Source: Polytrichum commune
Taxonomy: Eukaryota; Streptophyta; Polytrichopsida; Polytrichales; Polytrichaceae
Reading direction: 5' to 3'
Assembly: GCA_950295325.1 (NCBI GenBank)
Contig: OX485809.1
Span: 3,904,001-3,968,000, forward strand
DNA length: 64,000 nt
Below are positions 13,809 to 25,671 of this stretch, piece by piece (position 1 is the stretch's first letter; every line of letters begins with the position of its first letter). The position numbers were made by a program, and so were the translations under genes. A model generated the notes under the pieces. That model was given only the letters and a program-made list of their open reading frames with translations, ran no database searches and was not told the DNA's origin.

Positions 13809-16800
13809 ATTAACATAAATAAAGTCCAACCACCCGCTTCTCATATTCATCCATTGCCCGATGATGTCCCCCCCCCCCCCCCCTCTTATTTTGCCAACAC
13901 CAAGTCAACAATCCATAAAGATTACACCACATGTTCCCGTTCTAGACAGTGAAGGCACATCCAATATTGTGGCATGTGCACGTCCATTGCAAGGTAGACC
14001 ATCACATTCCATAGGTGATCAAATGACATACTCCAACTCGAAGGTTACCTTGGTGCACTAAGTTGCACGGCAAGCCCCAACAATAACCCCCCCCCCCCCC
14101 CTACATGGGTGCATGGGTGGTCAATGCCACTATCAGCAAAGGGATTCGGCTAGTGGTTGAAACATATATTGATGATGAAAAAATTTATGTTATGGTTGAG
14201 GTGCTCGTTTCCTTAATATATTTTGTTCATAATAGAACCTTCTATAATTTTCATGTTTTGATTATTGTGGTTAGATATTGGAAGAGATACAAAGTAATTA
14301 TGAAGGCGAAGCCCTTTTAATCATTTCTAAAGAATTGAATCTCTAAAAGGTGGATAAATATTAATGGCATTTACATGGCGCTAACCTTAAAGAGTTCTAT
14401 TGTATTGCTCAAGATAATGACGCAAGAATGGTAAGTGAGTATCCACTTTTACTTATAGTAATGGCTATAGAAGTCAATGACATTATTAACATTTACATAC
14501 TGGTCCAAAATGAAGAAATGAAGATGATAAGTAGATGTATCTAGAAAAAAAATTATATGGGAGGCACAATACAAAGCAATATCAACTATTGGCCAAAAAC
14601 TTTGGAAGATGACGAACAATTTATAATATGTTTTCTTGATTTGGAGGTGGCACTTTTTGATGAAAATATTTTCCAAGCAAGGTGTGTTGGAATAGGTATG
14701 ATCGATGAGTGCTCTTCAAAATGTTTTTGGAAAGGGTACCGGATGCCGCACATGGATCTGCACATGGATGTGATGCAACCATTGGCCGTTACATCACATC
14801 ACAAATGATGTGGCGCCTACGGATGAGGTAATTTTTTTATTTCACCAATTCCTTTGTAGTTTTTTTTTTTTGGTTTTTGGTTTTTGGTTGATTACTCTAC
14901 TCAAAAAAAAATTTTGAAAATTTTGAAATTGAATTTTTATAGAAAACTTGAACTGTTAGATATTGTTGGATGCAAGATCTAATCGCCCAAAAGGTTTTTA
15001 AAAAATTGATTTTTTTTTGCTCTTCATAAAAGTCGATTGCTTTTGGTGAACTGCTCTTGGTCAACTACTCTTGGTCAACAATAGTAGTCAATTTTGAGCA
15101 GTCAACCTTCCTAATTGATTGTTAAATTTCAAAATTTTCTAGATAATTTTCTAGATTGTTAGATTTTGTAGCCAACAAATCTAATGGTCTAGAAATGTTT
15201 GTAGGATTTTCTTTTATGTTGTTGATAAGGGGTTTAATATGTGAGTTTACGCCTAAATAAACAATTAGATTTATCCCCCACTGATGTGACGTTTTTGGGT
15301 CCATCACCACATCGCTATGACGTGATGGACATGGATGTGAAATTCATTATGTCCCATAGCTTCATTATCGCGGTCAATTTGACTACGATACATTTGAATT
15401 ATAAGGACCTCCAAGTGTTATGTGGGATGACACATTTGAAAACCCTTGGTGGCTCAATTGGATTGTGAGGCATGTGGAATTTGTACAAATTTTGTTCCAT
15501 TGATTTGAAACATACTACATTGCACTTCTCACATTATTTTTTTGAAGACAGTTGAGGATTACAAAAGTTTTCATAAACATATCGGCTTACAACTGATAAA
15601 ACCTAATAATAAATCAATAGATATAGATGATGATGACACCAACAACATCTGTAATAACAACAGTAATAATATTAACTACAACAATGATGATGACTTCGGT
15701 GATAAGGGCAATGTTCATAGGGATAAGTGGTCATGATGATCAATTCCAATGTCATGTGCATCAAAGGTTAAAATATGGATCATTTTTATTTAGATTGTTC
15801 TTTATGCAAATGCAATATCGTATAATTTAGATAGAGGATTACAATTTGTATGGATTTTTAAATTTTTTTTTTGGGTTGCTTCAAGTATGTCTTCCAAAAG
15901 TACCTATGTTAATTTTAAAGATACGTATTAAATGTTTAATATGTATATAGCAACGTGGAGATTTATTAGTCAATTAAATTTATTGTTCAATATTAATTAT
16001 TCAATTATGCTAATGAAAGATCATTATTGTTCATTACCCAGGTTAGGATTACGACCTACGTGTTGATAAAATCCATTTGGGATTTCTTAGTAAGGAAGTT
16101 TGTGAAGAGTGAGGCTTGTCGGACCCTATACTTATGGTAAAATTTGAAGGTGATAGAATGAATGTAGATGTATACAAGAGTTCAAACAAAGGGATCCTAC
16201 ACCATTCGCATACATCAATGCCTAAGATTGGAGGAAATTATGCAATCCTAGATGAATACAAGATTCTTAGGAGCGATAATGCAAGCAACATACTTTCTTT
16301 TTGAAGTATGAAGGTGATTGAATATTTTATTTTATTTCATATGAATGATATTTTCATCGCTCATATGTACATGCCGTGAGGCATTTGTAAGAAGATAATA
16401 TTTAACCTCAATTTTGGGATGAACTTCAAGAACTTATCTCTTATTGTTTGCAACAAAATTATGTTGTTTTATTTTATCTTCCAACAAGGGAAAAAATTTG
16501 AACTTATAAATAGATCTACTCCTAAACACATGCATGAGGAATCTATAGATTTGGTCAAGATTGATTTTAATAGATGTTTGTGTAGAGACTCCGACAATGG
16601 ATAACTTCTTATTTTTTGAATTACATAACCCAATTGCTTATATTTGCTACTTGATTACATAAACTTGGATATAATGAAAGAGATGACCTTACTTCTTGAT
16701 GATTCAATATGCAAAAACATTTTGGATAAGCCCTATGGTGTTGTCCACCCAAACAGTTTCAATTTGGACAATGAAGATAGGGAGCAAGCATGGTGAAGTA

Positions 16801-17348
16801 TACGGAAAAAATGCTATGGTATATTAAAACCATCGATGTTTTGGTCAAATGCTTCAAAGTAGTATCAAAGTGTTCTTTAGAATGGGATTTTTTCATGATG
16901 GCCTTTATTGTTGTGTTAGGTATTCAAATATAGAATATCAAGACGACATCTTCAAAAACATTTCATTAAAAGTACTACTCAAAGGGTAATGGCTAAATTT
17001 AGGTTTGGATATAGATTTTATGACCTTAAATATTTAGAACTTGGATTTTTTTTCATAGGCCTTGAATTCACTATAAACTTGAGGGGACTATCACAAAAAA
17101 AAAAAAAAAAACATCACTTTAATGTAATTTTATCATTTTTAAACAAATCTTAGGCAATTATGTTTCCAATAATTTTGTTTGCACACACTACTTGCACCAT
17201 CTTTTATGTAGACTTTTCATGATATTTATTCTGTCAACATAAATTGCCTAGCTTGTAGATTAATATGTTTCTCCAATGTTTATAATTTTTTCCTTCATAA
17301 AATTTAAAGTTAGTATATAGTTTTGAAGAACTTTCATTAAAACCTATA
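13809..17348. other. AT-rich spacer, no gene recognised
   Basis: The stretch is rich in A/T homopolymers, with C runs at 13,868-13,883 (16) and 14,087-14,101 (15). Short open stretches exist but show no family motif. A TCACATCACAAATGATGTG-like segment at about 14,790-14,812 resembles one at about 6,475-6,495 and may mark the ends of an older element around the hAT relic. Confidence 0.45.
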
Positions 17349-17868
17349 TAGGGTGTGGGAGCCCAAAAATCCACGGAAGTCCGGATTGGCTTCCGAACCG
17401 GATTAGTACCCGGATACTACCCTGAGATTGTTATTAAAGTAGGGATTCCTAGGGTAGCTAGGTTAGTTGTTTTAGGAAATAAGGTTCTAGGCATCCGCCT
17501 TACGCGTTCAAATGGTTAAAACGGATACTTTGGCCGGACTGGATATTAACCGGATAAGACCGTTTAGGAACGGTCTGGTCCGGAGCGTCCGGACCGGGAG
17601 ACGGTTACAACGGACTCCGAACGGTTGCGGGGGAACGCTTACGGAACCATACCCGTTAGAAGAGAGAGAGAAAGAGGGAGATAGTACTTAAGGGAAATTT
17701 TCCTCCTCTCCGAGCCATTTGTGCGAGCGGCTTTGTTGAGAGAACGAGTGGTGAGTTGCTTTTTCGAGTCACCAGCAGTTGGTTTGCTAGGATTCCATAG
17801 TGATTAGCGGGTAGAATTCCGGAAGAGAGAATCCGGGTATTGTTGAAGGTTTGAGGTCGCGAAGCAAA

Positions 17869-19971
17869 ATGCCGGAAGCACGAGAGGAAGATGAGACGGA
17901 ACAGGTCCCGATTCCAGTGAAACCCGTATCGCCTGCCATCCCAAAGAAAGAATCTGAGTTGAAGGAGCTCATGGAGGATCTTAGCCGGATGGGTTGCGAG
18001 GGACTACTCGCCAAACCCTGGAATCTCCGGGCGGAGGCCACATTGCGCGAATTTTTATTCGAGAGAGGCAATCAATGGTTTAGGATGATTAGGCAGGATC
18101 CAAAAAAATGGACAGCAGAGGTATGGGCTGGGGTTTACGGATTTCCGCAAGGAAAGGGCGAGGGTTGGGCTAGCTGCCGGGATAATTTTTATGTAGGAAA
18201 ATTCCGAACGGATTCTGATCCGAAAGACGGATTCCATCCCGGGAATTACCGGAACCCTAGAGAGCGGAGGGTAATAGAATTCATCCTCCCCATCCTTAGT
18301 CCGGAAAAACCCAAGCGGCTTAGCATTACCATGGCCAACACCCTGTTCGGAGCGATGTCCGGAGTCCGGCCTGTCAATTGGGGAAGGTTAATTCAGGAGT
18401 ATGTGGAGAAATCTCTCCCCCACATTGGCCGGGAACCCTCCTACCTTTCTCCCTACATTATCCATCTCTACCAGCACCACGGCTACATCAATGAAGCGGA
18501 AGAGAATATGTTGACGATAGCGGAAGACGAGGTGGTGTACAAGCTCGGTCCGGAAGTCGAGATTGCGGAAAGCGGAACTGAAGACTCTAGTGACACCGCA
18601 GTTCCGGAACCACCTCCCGCTCCGTCCCCTCCGAAAGTTCAGAAACCAGCCTCACCACCATCACGACAGGAAGCCGAATCCAGCCGGGAAGTTCCTTGGA
18701 GGGACATCGACCTATCGACGTTTGAGTTCCCGGAAGCCCCCTTTAAGCGCGTCCGGGAGGAGTTGACGGAACTCTAGAACCAATATTTCCGGATGGAACA
18801 TATCACTCGCGGGGTGAACCGGGCCTTAGACAACTGTGGACCTGGAAATATCCTCCGGGAGTTGGCCAAGCGGACGGACCGGAAGCAGGTAGAGACCCTG
18901 GAGACGGAGAAGGCGCAGCTTGCCGCGCAGGTGGCCACTATGACGCAGGAGCTCACCCAGAAGAGCGAAGAGATCCGGAAGTACCAGGCAGAACAAACTG
19001 TAGTCCTAAGCCGGGTCCGGGAATTAGTGGGCCATCCGGGAGAAGTCGTCAACAAGGCGCATCTCTATGACCAATTGATGGAGTCAGTGGATCCATCTTC
19101 CGCCCGAAAAACGCTCCAGATCCTGGTGAAGTACTCCCGCTTGATGAAGGATCTGCTCAAGGAGATCTAGAAGCTTTTGCCTCCAAGTGGTACCCGCAGA
19201 CGGATGCTCTATCCGGGTCCACCCGGATCTCCAACGGGCACGCTGTATGAGGTTATAGGGGAGGTTGAACTAGTACCGGCCTCTCAGGCGGGTGTGGGGC
19301 CCAGTCAGCCAGCAAGAACTTCTAAGCCACCGGAATCTGGAAGATTTCCGAATCGGGAGAAGACTCCTGTCCCGGAACGGACCCGCTCATCCCAGGTTCG
19401 ACGGAAGAGCACAAAGCGGTCAGCCAGATCCGGACGTGGGCAATCATCGAATCCGGATCGGGGCAGGGCATCAGAGCGGTCCAGAACACCGGAGAGGACT
19501 TGAACTCCGGAAAGGATGAGGACACCGGATCAGACGAAAACTCTAGATCGGGGTAAGGTGCTGATGTCGCAGGCCTCGCTAGCTCCTGCTCCGGATTGTA
19601 TGATATTGGAGTAGTGGGCACCCCCACCCTCACACGCGATGTCAGCTAGGGATCCTCGGGCGACTTCAGTTTCTTGTGGCCGAAACAGGGAGCGGACCAT
19701 CGGGAGTGACCCTTTACCCATCCAGAGCTCCCGGAAGGAGAAGAAGGCTTCCGGAACAGCGCGGTCCGGATCGGGTGACGGACCAGGAGAGGATCCGTCC
19801 GCTGCCGGCGACTCCGAGGAAGAAATCGCCCCCTCCCCAAACATGAGGAGGGTATTTACGAGGCTGCATGAGCGTTGGCTTTTGACCCTCGAAGGAGGTT
19901 CCTCCGCCATTAGTGGGCCCGCGAGTCACTCCAAGGATAGGACAGCTTCGAAGAAGCATCGTACCACTTAG
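17869..19971 (+). pseudogene. Long retroelement ORF (about 700 codons) with four in-frame stops
   Basis: One frame runs from ATG 17,869 to the stop at 19,969-19,971, broken by TAG (18,775), TAG (19,168), TGA (19,501) and TAG (19,612). The protein character continues in the same frame after each stop, so these are point mutations and not gene ends. Residues 1-240 form a compact domain with a tryptophan-rich start (WFRMIRQDPKKW) and an RPVNWGRLIQEYV-like segment. It resembles in style the N-terminal 'putative plant transposon protein' domain found in plant gypsy/Athila-type elements, but this is not certain. A proline/serine linker follows, then an Arg/Glu-rich coiled-coil-like region (about codons 310-430), then an RS/RTPER-rich basic tail. 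No protease, RT or integrase motif is present, so the unit is non-autonomous. All four stops are explained by one C-to-T change each (CAG or CGA). Confidence 0.6.
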
Positions 19972-20199
19972 TTTAGACTTAAGCATGCGGTTGTAGGTAG
20001 ATCAGAATTAGGCAGGCAGGGTTTAGGATACTTTTGAGTTTTTGGCCAAACTGTAAATTCAAATTTCTGTCAGTGCAAAAAGCGGATCGAGATCCGGAAA
20101 TTCCACAAAGGGCAAGCTTCCGGATTTCTCGCTAATAGGGTTTTTTGGGCGGCCAACTGGGCCGCCACCCGTAGTTAGGGATTCCAGTCTCTACTTAAG

Positions 20200-20272
20200 G
20201 CTAAATAAAGAGCAGGAGAAGGGTTCTCTTCTCTGATGTTGTGTTTTGTCGCTCCCCACTCAATAAAACTTT
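20200..20272 (+). terminator. Poly(A)-signal cluster after the retroelement ORF
   Basis: AATAAA occurs at about 20,204 and again at about 20,261, downstream of the long ORF and inside the LTR-like unit. A TTCTCTTCTCTGATGTTGTGTTTTG-like T/GT-rich stretch lies between them. This is the arrangement expected of a polyadenylation site. Use in vivo is inferred. Confidence 0.4.
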
Positions 20273-20421
20273 AGTTCTCATTCTATTATGATTTGTTTGG
20301 TGCACGGACTGTTAGGAGAATGTTGCAAATCTAGAGGGAATGAATGAGCAGGAAGTACGGATAGGACAAAAGAGAGGAAACCCGGATCGGATCCGACTGC
20401 AGTACTATGGATCATTTCTGA

Positions 20422-20880
20422 GTGTAGTGGGAAGGAAATCTCATTATTCCGGATGTTTGGGTAACGTCTATGTGAGATAGCCGTCGTTAGAATTGGGTAA
20501 GATCAGGGAGGTGCCGGACTTACGCCATCCGACCTTCTGAAGAGGTCTCACAGTCCTTGGGCGGGGCAATCCGGAAAGTGGTACGGATCGCCCAGTTATT
20601 TCAGACTTAGTAGAGCCTAAGTTCGCTGTAGCCGGATCGGTTTGTCGGAAGGAGGAGAGAAACCGGAGCGGTTAGGATTTTGGTCCGGAGATCATTTCCG
20701 GCGTGTAGTGGGAAGGAAACCTCATTATTCTGGATGCCTGGGTAACGTCCATGTGAGATAGCCGTCGTTAGGATTGGGTAAGATCAGGGAGGTGCCGGAC
20801 TTACGCCATCCGACCTTCTGAAGAGGTCTCACAGTCCTTGGGCGGGGCAATCTGGAAAGTGGCACGGATCGCCCAGTTAT
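20422..20880 (+). repeat. 178-bp direct repeat inside the LTR-like unit (period 281 bp)
   Basis: Positions 20,422-20,599 and 20,703-20,880 are nearly identical, starting GTGTAGTGGGAAGGAAA and ending ATCGCCCAGTTAT, with only a few substitutions between the copies. They are separated by about 100 bp. It looks like a tandem duplication within the 3' untranslated part of the unit. No coding potential. Confidence 0.85.
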
Positions 20881-21930
20881 CCTGGATTAACAAATCTCCG
20901 GACGAATCTTGACCTTTCTGTCGTTGTAGTTCCGGGGAACCATCCGGATTCTCTGTGTGACCTGCTAGGAAAGATTAGGCCGATCTGGACTGAATGTGAG
21001 AGAAATCTGGATTCTGACCATACAGGGACGTCTTCACCGGATGAACCAAATCATCATTGGAGGTAGGACATAGATAGGTAGGTATTGAGGAAAGAGGCAC
21101 GTAGGAATAAGACGTAATTATAGAGGTTCAATACGGAAGGCAAGTCCTGGAACAAGGACTTCCAAAGGACCATCCGGATCCGGAAAGCCGATCCGGCCGG
21201 TGGTCGATTTTCAAGCAGGAAAAGAGGGTCCTTGACATCCTACACTTCACAAAATCCCTGGACAATACTCGGATCATCCGGACAGACCGGGTTAGGCATT
21301 GAAAAACGCCTATCTGAAAACTTTTGGTGTTCGTGTGCTCCCACATAGGGTAATGAAGTTGTCTACTTGACCATGCTTGCGTCCAATAGTGGTTTTCTTG
21401 TTAAGAAGGTGAGGCCATTTCTATTTGGATTGAAAAATTGTAAATTACATGTTCTTAAATATTTCAAGTCTAGATAAAAAGTGATTTAAAAAAACTACAT
21501 TGCTCCAAAGCTTTATTTGAACACAACCAATATATTTACTCAAATTATTTTTCAAAACAAGATTGGTTATGAGTTTGTAAATGATTCAACTGCCAGTATA
21601 ATTATCCATATTATATTGGCAAATATCTAGATAAAGAATAAATTTAAACAAATAAACACAATTGCCACACAAAATATGCATTCTAAACTTATCCATATTA
21701 TAAGACAACTAGAAACTCGACAATCTATTGCTAACCTACACGGCCCACCGTAGATCATACACGACTCAACTAAATATTTATTAAGATAATTTTTAACCAC
21801 AAACATATAGTGTCTACTCCCTATAAAGGGTGAGGTAGTTCTACATCTAACATTATTACCGTTGGGTATGGATGTAGATATTTTACAAATATACAGTGCT
21901 AAAGACGTAAAATATGGGACGTAAAATGCA

Positions 21931-22470
21931 GCTTGACTTTTATGTACCTTGAAAAAGATTACCATAATTATTATTGAGTTCGACATAATATTTTAATGCT
22001 TCAAAGAAAATTTCCATGTGTCAATTTTGCATTTGGTTAGGACCCAAAAATTCCCATGTGAAAATTACGTTTTGGTACTCAAAGTGCTAAACCAAATAGT
22101 CCTCTCTAGGTAAGTATGGATTGCCATTTTTAACATTTGATTGCATTAAGGTCTTCCTTGATAATTTTTTGCAAGAATCACAATGATCAAATCAGATTAG
22201 AAGTTTCAAGAGAAGTGGATAATAGAGTTATCCTTTAACTCAATGGGACGTATATGGGACCTCTTGTCATCATAAGATGGTCCCCTATAATTTCTCATTG
22301 GTTGTTTGCATACAAAATAAACTGTCTTTTCTTTCCACTTGTGGTGCATGATGCCTGCTAGTAGTATTGGAAATGGAATGAAATACAACCTAATCCGATT
22401 CATTTAGCACTTCTTGACATGTCAAATCAACATTTGACCCTTAATGAACCAATATAGAAATTATGTTCTT
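21931..22470 (+). repeat. Dispersed repeat A, copy 1 (3' arm lost)
   Basis: This copy matches copy 2 at 29,681-30,316 from GCTTGACTTTTAT onward through AGAGTTATCC (22,224) and the CCACTTGTGGTGCA block. Its mirrored right arm is largely missing. Confidence 0.7.
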
Positions 22471-24377
22471 TGTTCAAACCATCCACCAAATAGCCATCAA
22501 ATATCTCACATACCTAGTACTTAATAAGAGAAAACTCTACAATAAACAAGAACCAGTACCCCCCCCCCACACACATAGTAAATGGATATCAAAACAATAT
22601 ATTTTACTTCAATTTATTTTTATATATTTTTACAAACAAGAGCCCACCCACCGCAAGGTAGGCAGTAAACCCGAGCCTGCACCAAGGGGGAACATGGAAG
22701 AAGTTGTAATTCAAACCTAGCCTATCATGGCTGTTGCAATTGGAGTCGCTCCATCTTATTAAATTGATCCCCTTAAGGCATGTGGGTGTTATTTGGTTTG
22801 TTTTTCATCTTCTACCGATTTGATTTACATAACAAAACTCTCATGTTGCATTCATCAAGGATGAAACATTTGCAGAAACCAGATTCAACATCGGTTCGGA
22901 CCTCCCTTGATTTGGTTATGGTTATCAAAAGTGCGTGTTTGTTGATTTCTAATATGGATACATAAGACCTCCCAATTGTGTGCACTATTGGGTGTAGAAT
23001 AGTTAATAATATTTGAAGATGTACTCCAATCTCTTTATCTTTATGACGTTTGCTCTTTGATCCTCACCAAACCACGTACCAATCAAATGTTGGGGTCCGA
23101 TCGAGAAAACGGGCCACTTTAGACCCATCTGCCTGGACCTTGGAAGACTTTGGATTAGAAGAGTGCACGCGTTGTCATCTGTTTTCGTTCTCGGTGGTGA
23201 AGCAAGGACTACGGTTGGGGCACTCCATGAGTTATATTTATTAAGAGCCATCTATATAAACCGATTGCATCCTTGAATACCGATTCAGCTTCTCCCAAAG
23301 AGGACCAAGACGGAGTGGAGTGGCTTTGGTCGGTCGGGAGCACCTGAACTTTGAGCGAGGAATTGATGGCAACTATACATCATCCTTTGCAGAAAGTTTA
23401 GTTGAGCAATTTTTGGGGAGCCGGTTCATTTGGTGATATTCAAGTAGTTTGGCCGTCAGGTTGCAACACATTGACACCTTGAAGGAGTGCCTCATCCAAT
23501 CCGTGAGTGTGTTTGTCGCTGGCTGTGTGCACTCTCTAACTTAAAATGAGTTTCCTGTATCTCAAATCATCAGATTGGCATGTCCCATCTTTTGGATTAC
23601 CAGGAACAGGAGGATGTTGAACTGTGTCTTGCATTGTGGTGGGAGTGCCTATAGTATGCGATGGATTGTGAGCTTTTAGCATTGGGTATGCAATGAAGCA
23701 GCCTCGGATGTATTTGTGATGTTTTGTGGTGATTCATGTTTCCTTGCTTGTGGTTTCTTACTCCGCGATGGTCTCACTTTATCTGTTCCAAGGATTCTCA
23801 GTTTATTGCCAGCACTATAATTTCTGGTGCCAAAGTGGGGCACAATTACAAGCAAGACTGCACGCTCCAAGACTTTGTGTTTCTCTTTAATATTTGTTTT
23901 GAGTTGTTTCCAAGGCTCTGGCAATATTGTTCATGCAGAGGAGCTCCGATCCTGTGGTCGACCCGTAAGGAGTAGATAGATCGGTCGGTCTATTCTTTTC
24001 TTGATGTTTTGGGCGTTCACTAATCTCTTTTTCTTGTTCTCGTGCAGCCTCTCAAATCTGAGCGCATTGGATTGAATGTCACAAGCTAGCCTGATTCTGA
24101 AAAGCAATTTGTTCGTTCGCAGGGTTCCTTGATGAAACTTCTAAATTGCAAGGCTTCCAACGTCGGCAAAGGGCTGGATGCTCGAGTTAGTGTCCTGCAG
24201 GAGGCTTGTGACGGTGACCGCATACTCTTGACTCAGGTGGAGTACCTGCAGCGGCTTGCAACTGCGGCGCAATGAAGATAAAGTCGCATAGGACTTCTTT
24301 CCTATGGCCACATTCAATCGACAGCACATCACGAAAACCTAACCTCAGTGACTGGCACATCCCTCGATCTTAATCTT

Positions 24378-24379
<2 letters not shown>

Positions 24380-24411
<32 letters not shown>
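24380..24411 (+). repeat. (CT)n microsatellite
   Basis: About sixteen uninterrupted CT units upstream of the lipase gene. Confidence 0.95.
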
Positions 24412-24414
<3 letters not shown>

Positions 24415-24941
24415 CTCTACTCTCAGTTTGCGCCAATCGCGCGGTGCCTGCTTTTGGTCGTGCGGTCGCTTTTCGGGTGGGCCACACGGTATTCTTTCCT
24501 CCTCTCCTAGATTCCCACGTCCTGCGCGAGCCTATTTTGTCTCAATTCCTAAAAATTAGTCAACGAGGCCCTGGGACATTGGCTTCCGCCAACAGGGAAC
24601 TCTAGAAGGCCGCAGTGCGCTTCAAAATCCGCACCAATCTTTGTTTCTTTTGACGAATTCTGTGAACTTGAAAAAAGCTATATCTAAACACTCCCGAACT
24701 TCAGTGGTCACAATGGTTTCCTTACGTTTTCTTCATGTCCTCTGGTCCTTATAGTACTTACTATTAAAAAAGTTTGGGAAAAAAGAATTCGATCTATTTT
24801 TTCGGATCCAGCCGGGGGTGGCCCGGTGCATGGGTGACGTCCGCCGATCTGGAAACCCCTTCCGCTGCTTCCAAGTCAAAAAAACAAACAAACAAAGTCC
24901 GTGGCTAGTACGTTAAAGCATCGCAAGTTGTCAAGGTTTTG

Positions 24942-25660
24942 TAGCCGGGATCTTTAAATAGGGCCAGGACATCCGGAGTTTACCTTCTTGCGGTCCTCAT
25001 TCGAGGCTCATTCGAGGCTCATGCGAGGAGTCCGATGACTACGAACTTGAAGAACAATATCTTCTAGTCTTTCGCAAGCCTATTTCAATGAGAGAAGGGT
25101 CGAGATTCTGCATCCTCTGAACTTTGAGGCTTAGTCCTGGAGAGTAACTTCAAGGGTGCCCAATCCTCTCTTTGGAGACAGCTCTTTGGAGCCAGGGCCT
25201 ATTAGCCGGTATCTTTGAACAGGGCCAGGACTTCCAGAGCCTTCTTCTTGCGGCCTTATTGGAGTCTGATGACGAACTTAAAGAATTTCTTGTCTTCCGC
25301 AAGCCTATTTCAATGAGAGGTTAAGATTCTACATCCTTTGAAATTTGTGGCTTAGCCCCGGAGACCGACTTCAATTGTGCACAATTCTCTCTTCGAAGAC
25401 AAACTTTCACTCTTGGTTGCCAGGGTTTATTATTATCTGGGATCTTTGAACAGGGCCAGGACTTCCGGTGCCTTATTCTTCCAGTCCTTATTGGAGTTGG
25501 ATGCAAAACTTGAAGAATATCTTGACTTTCTCAATACTATTCAATGAGATAGGGATTGGGATTCTACATCCTTTGAAATAGCATTTTGTGCACAATTAAT
25601 TTGCTCTTTGGAGACAATTTGTTCGCTCGTGGTGGCGACAACAATTCTTAAGAGCTAGTT
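24942..25660 (+). repeat. Three tandem copies of a ~240-bp unit upstream of the lipase gene
   Basis: Units start near 24,942, 25,203 and 25,434. Each carries the block ATCTTTGAACAGGGCCAGGAC, then AAGCCTATTTCAATGAGAG or a close variant, then GATTCTACATCCTTTGAA or a variant, and CTCTTTGGAGACA or a variant. In the first copy the block reads TCTTTAAATAGGG, which resembles a TATA box. The array ends just before the lipase start codon, so it probably makes up its promoter and 5' leader, with duplicated core-promoter-like segments. Confidence 0.7.
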
Positions 25661-25671
25661 AGTTAGTTAGC

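Larger units (their letters stand above)
17354..21345 (+). mobile_element. 4.0-kb LTR-like unit with ORF (solo-LTR-like), 5-bp target duplication TAGGG
   Basis: The unit begins TGTGGGAGC (17,354-17,362) and ends GCTCCCACA (21,337-21,345), a perfect 9-bp inverted pair with TG...CA tips. It is flanked by TAGGG on both sides (17,349-17,353 and 21,346-21,350). A 5-bp duplication plus TG/CA ends is the standard mark of LTR retrotransposon integration. I find no second copy of the first few hundred bases inside, so it does not look like two LTRs around an internal region. A single very large (solo) LTR or an LTR-derived non-autonomous unit fits best. Its composition differs sharply from the flanks: it is GC-richer and packed with CCGG/TCCGGA words. 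It carries one long reading frame (17,869-19,971), AATAAA signals after it and a 178-bp internal direct repeat. Confidence 0.7.
21351..24900. other. Repeat-rich intergenic DNA
   Basis: The stretch contains one end of a dispersed repeat (from 21,931), a (CT)n microsatellite and a short coding-like fragment near 24,124-24,275. The last of these has a balanced composition (segment KLLNCKASNVGKGLDA and then QVEYLQRLATAAQ before a TGA). It is preceded by CAG-type acceptor sequence, so it might be a terminal exon of an unrecognised gene or a relic of one. No complete gene could be assembled. Confidence 0.35.

Noticed and set aside
17354-21345. A cut-and-paste DNA transposon with 9-bp terminal inverted repeats
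   Set aside because: The 5-bp duplication, TG...CA tips and gag-like ORF fit an LTR unit better, and no transposase motif is present.
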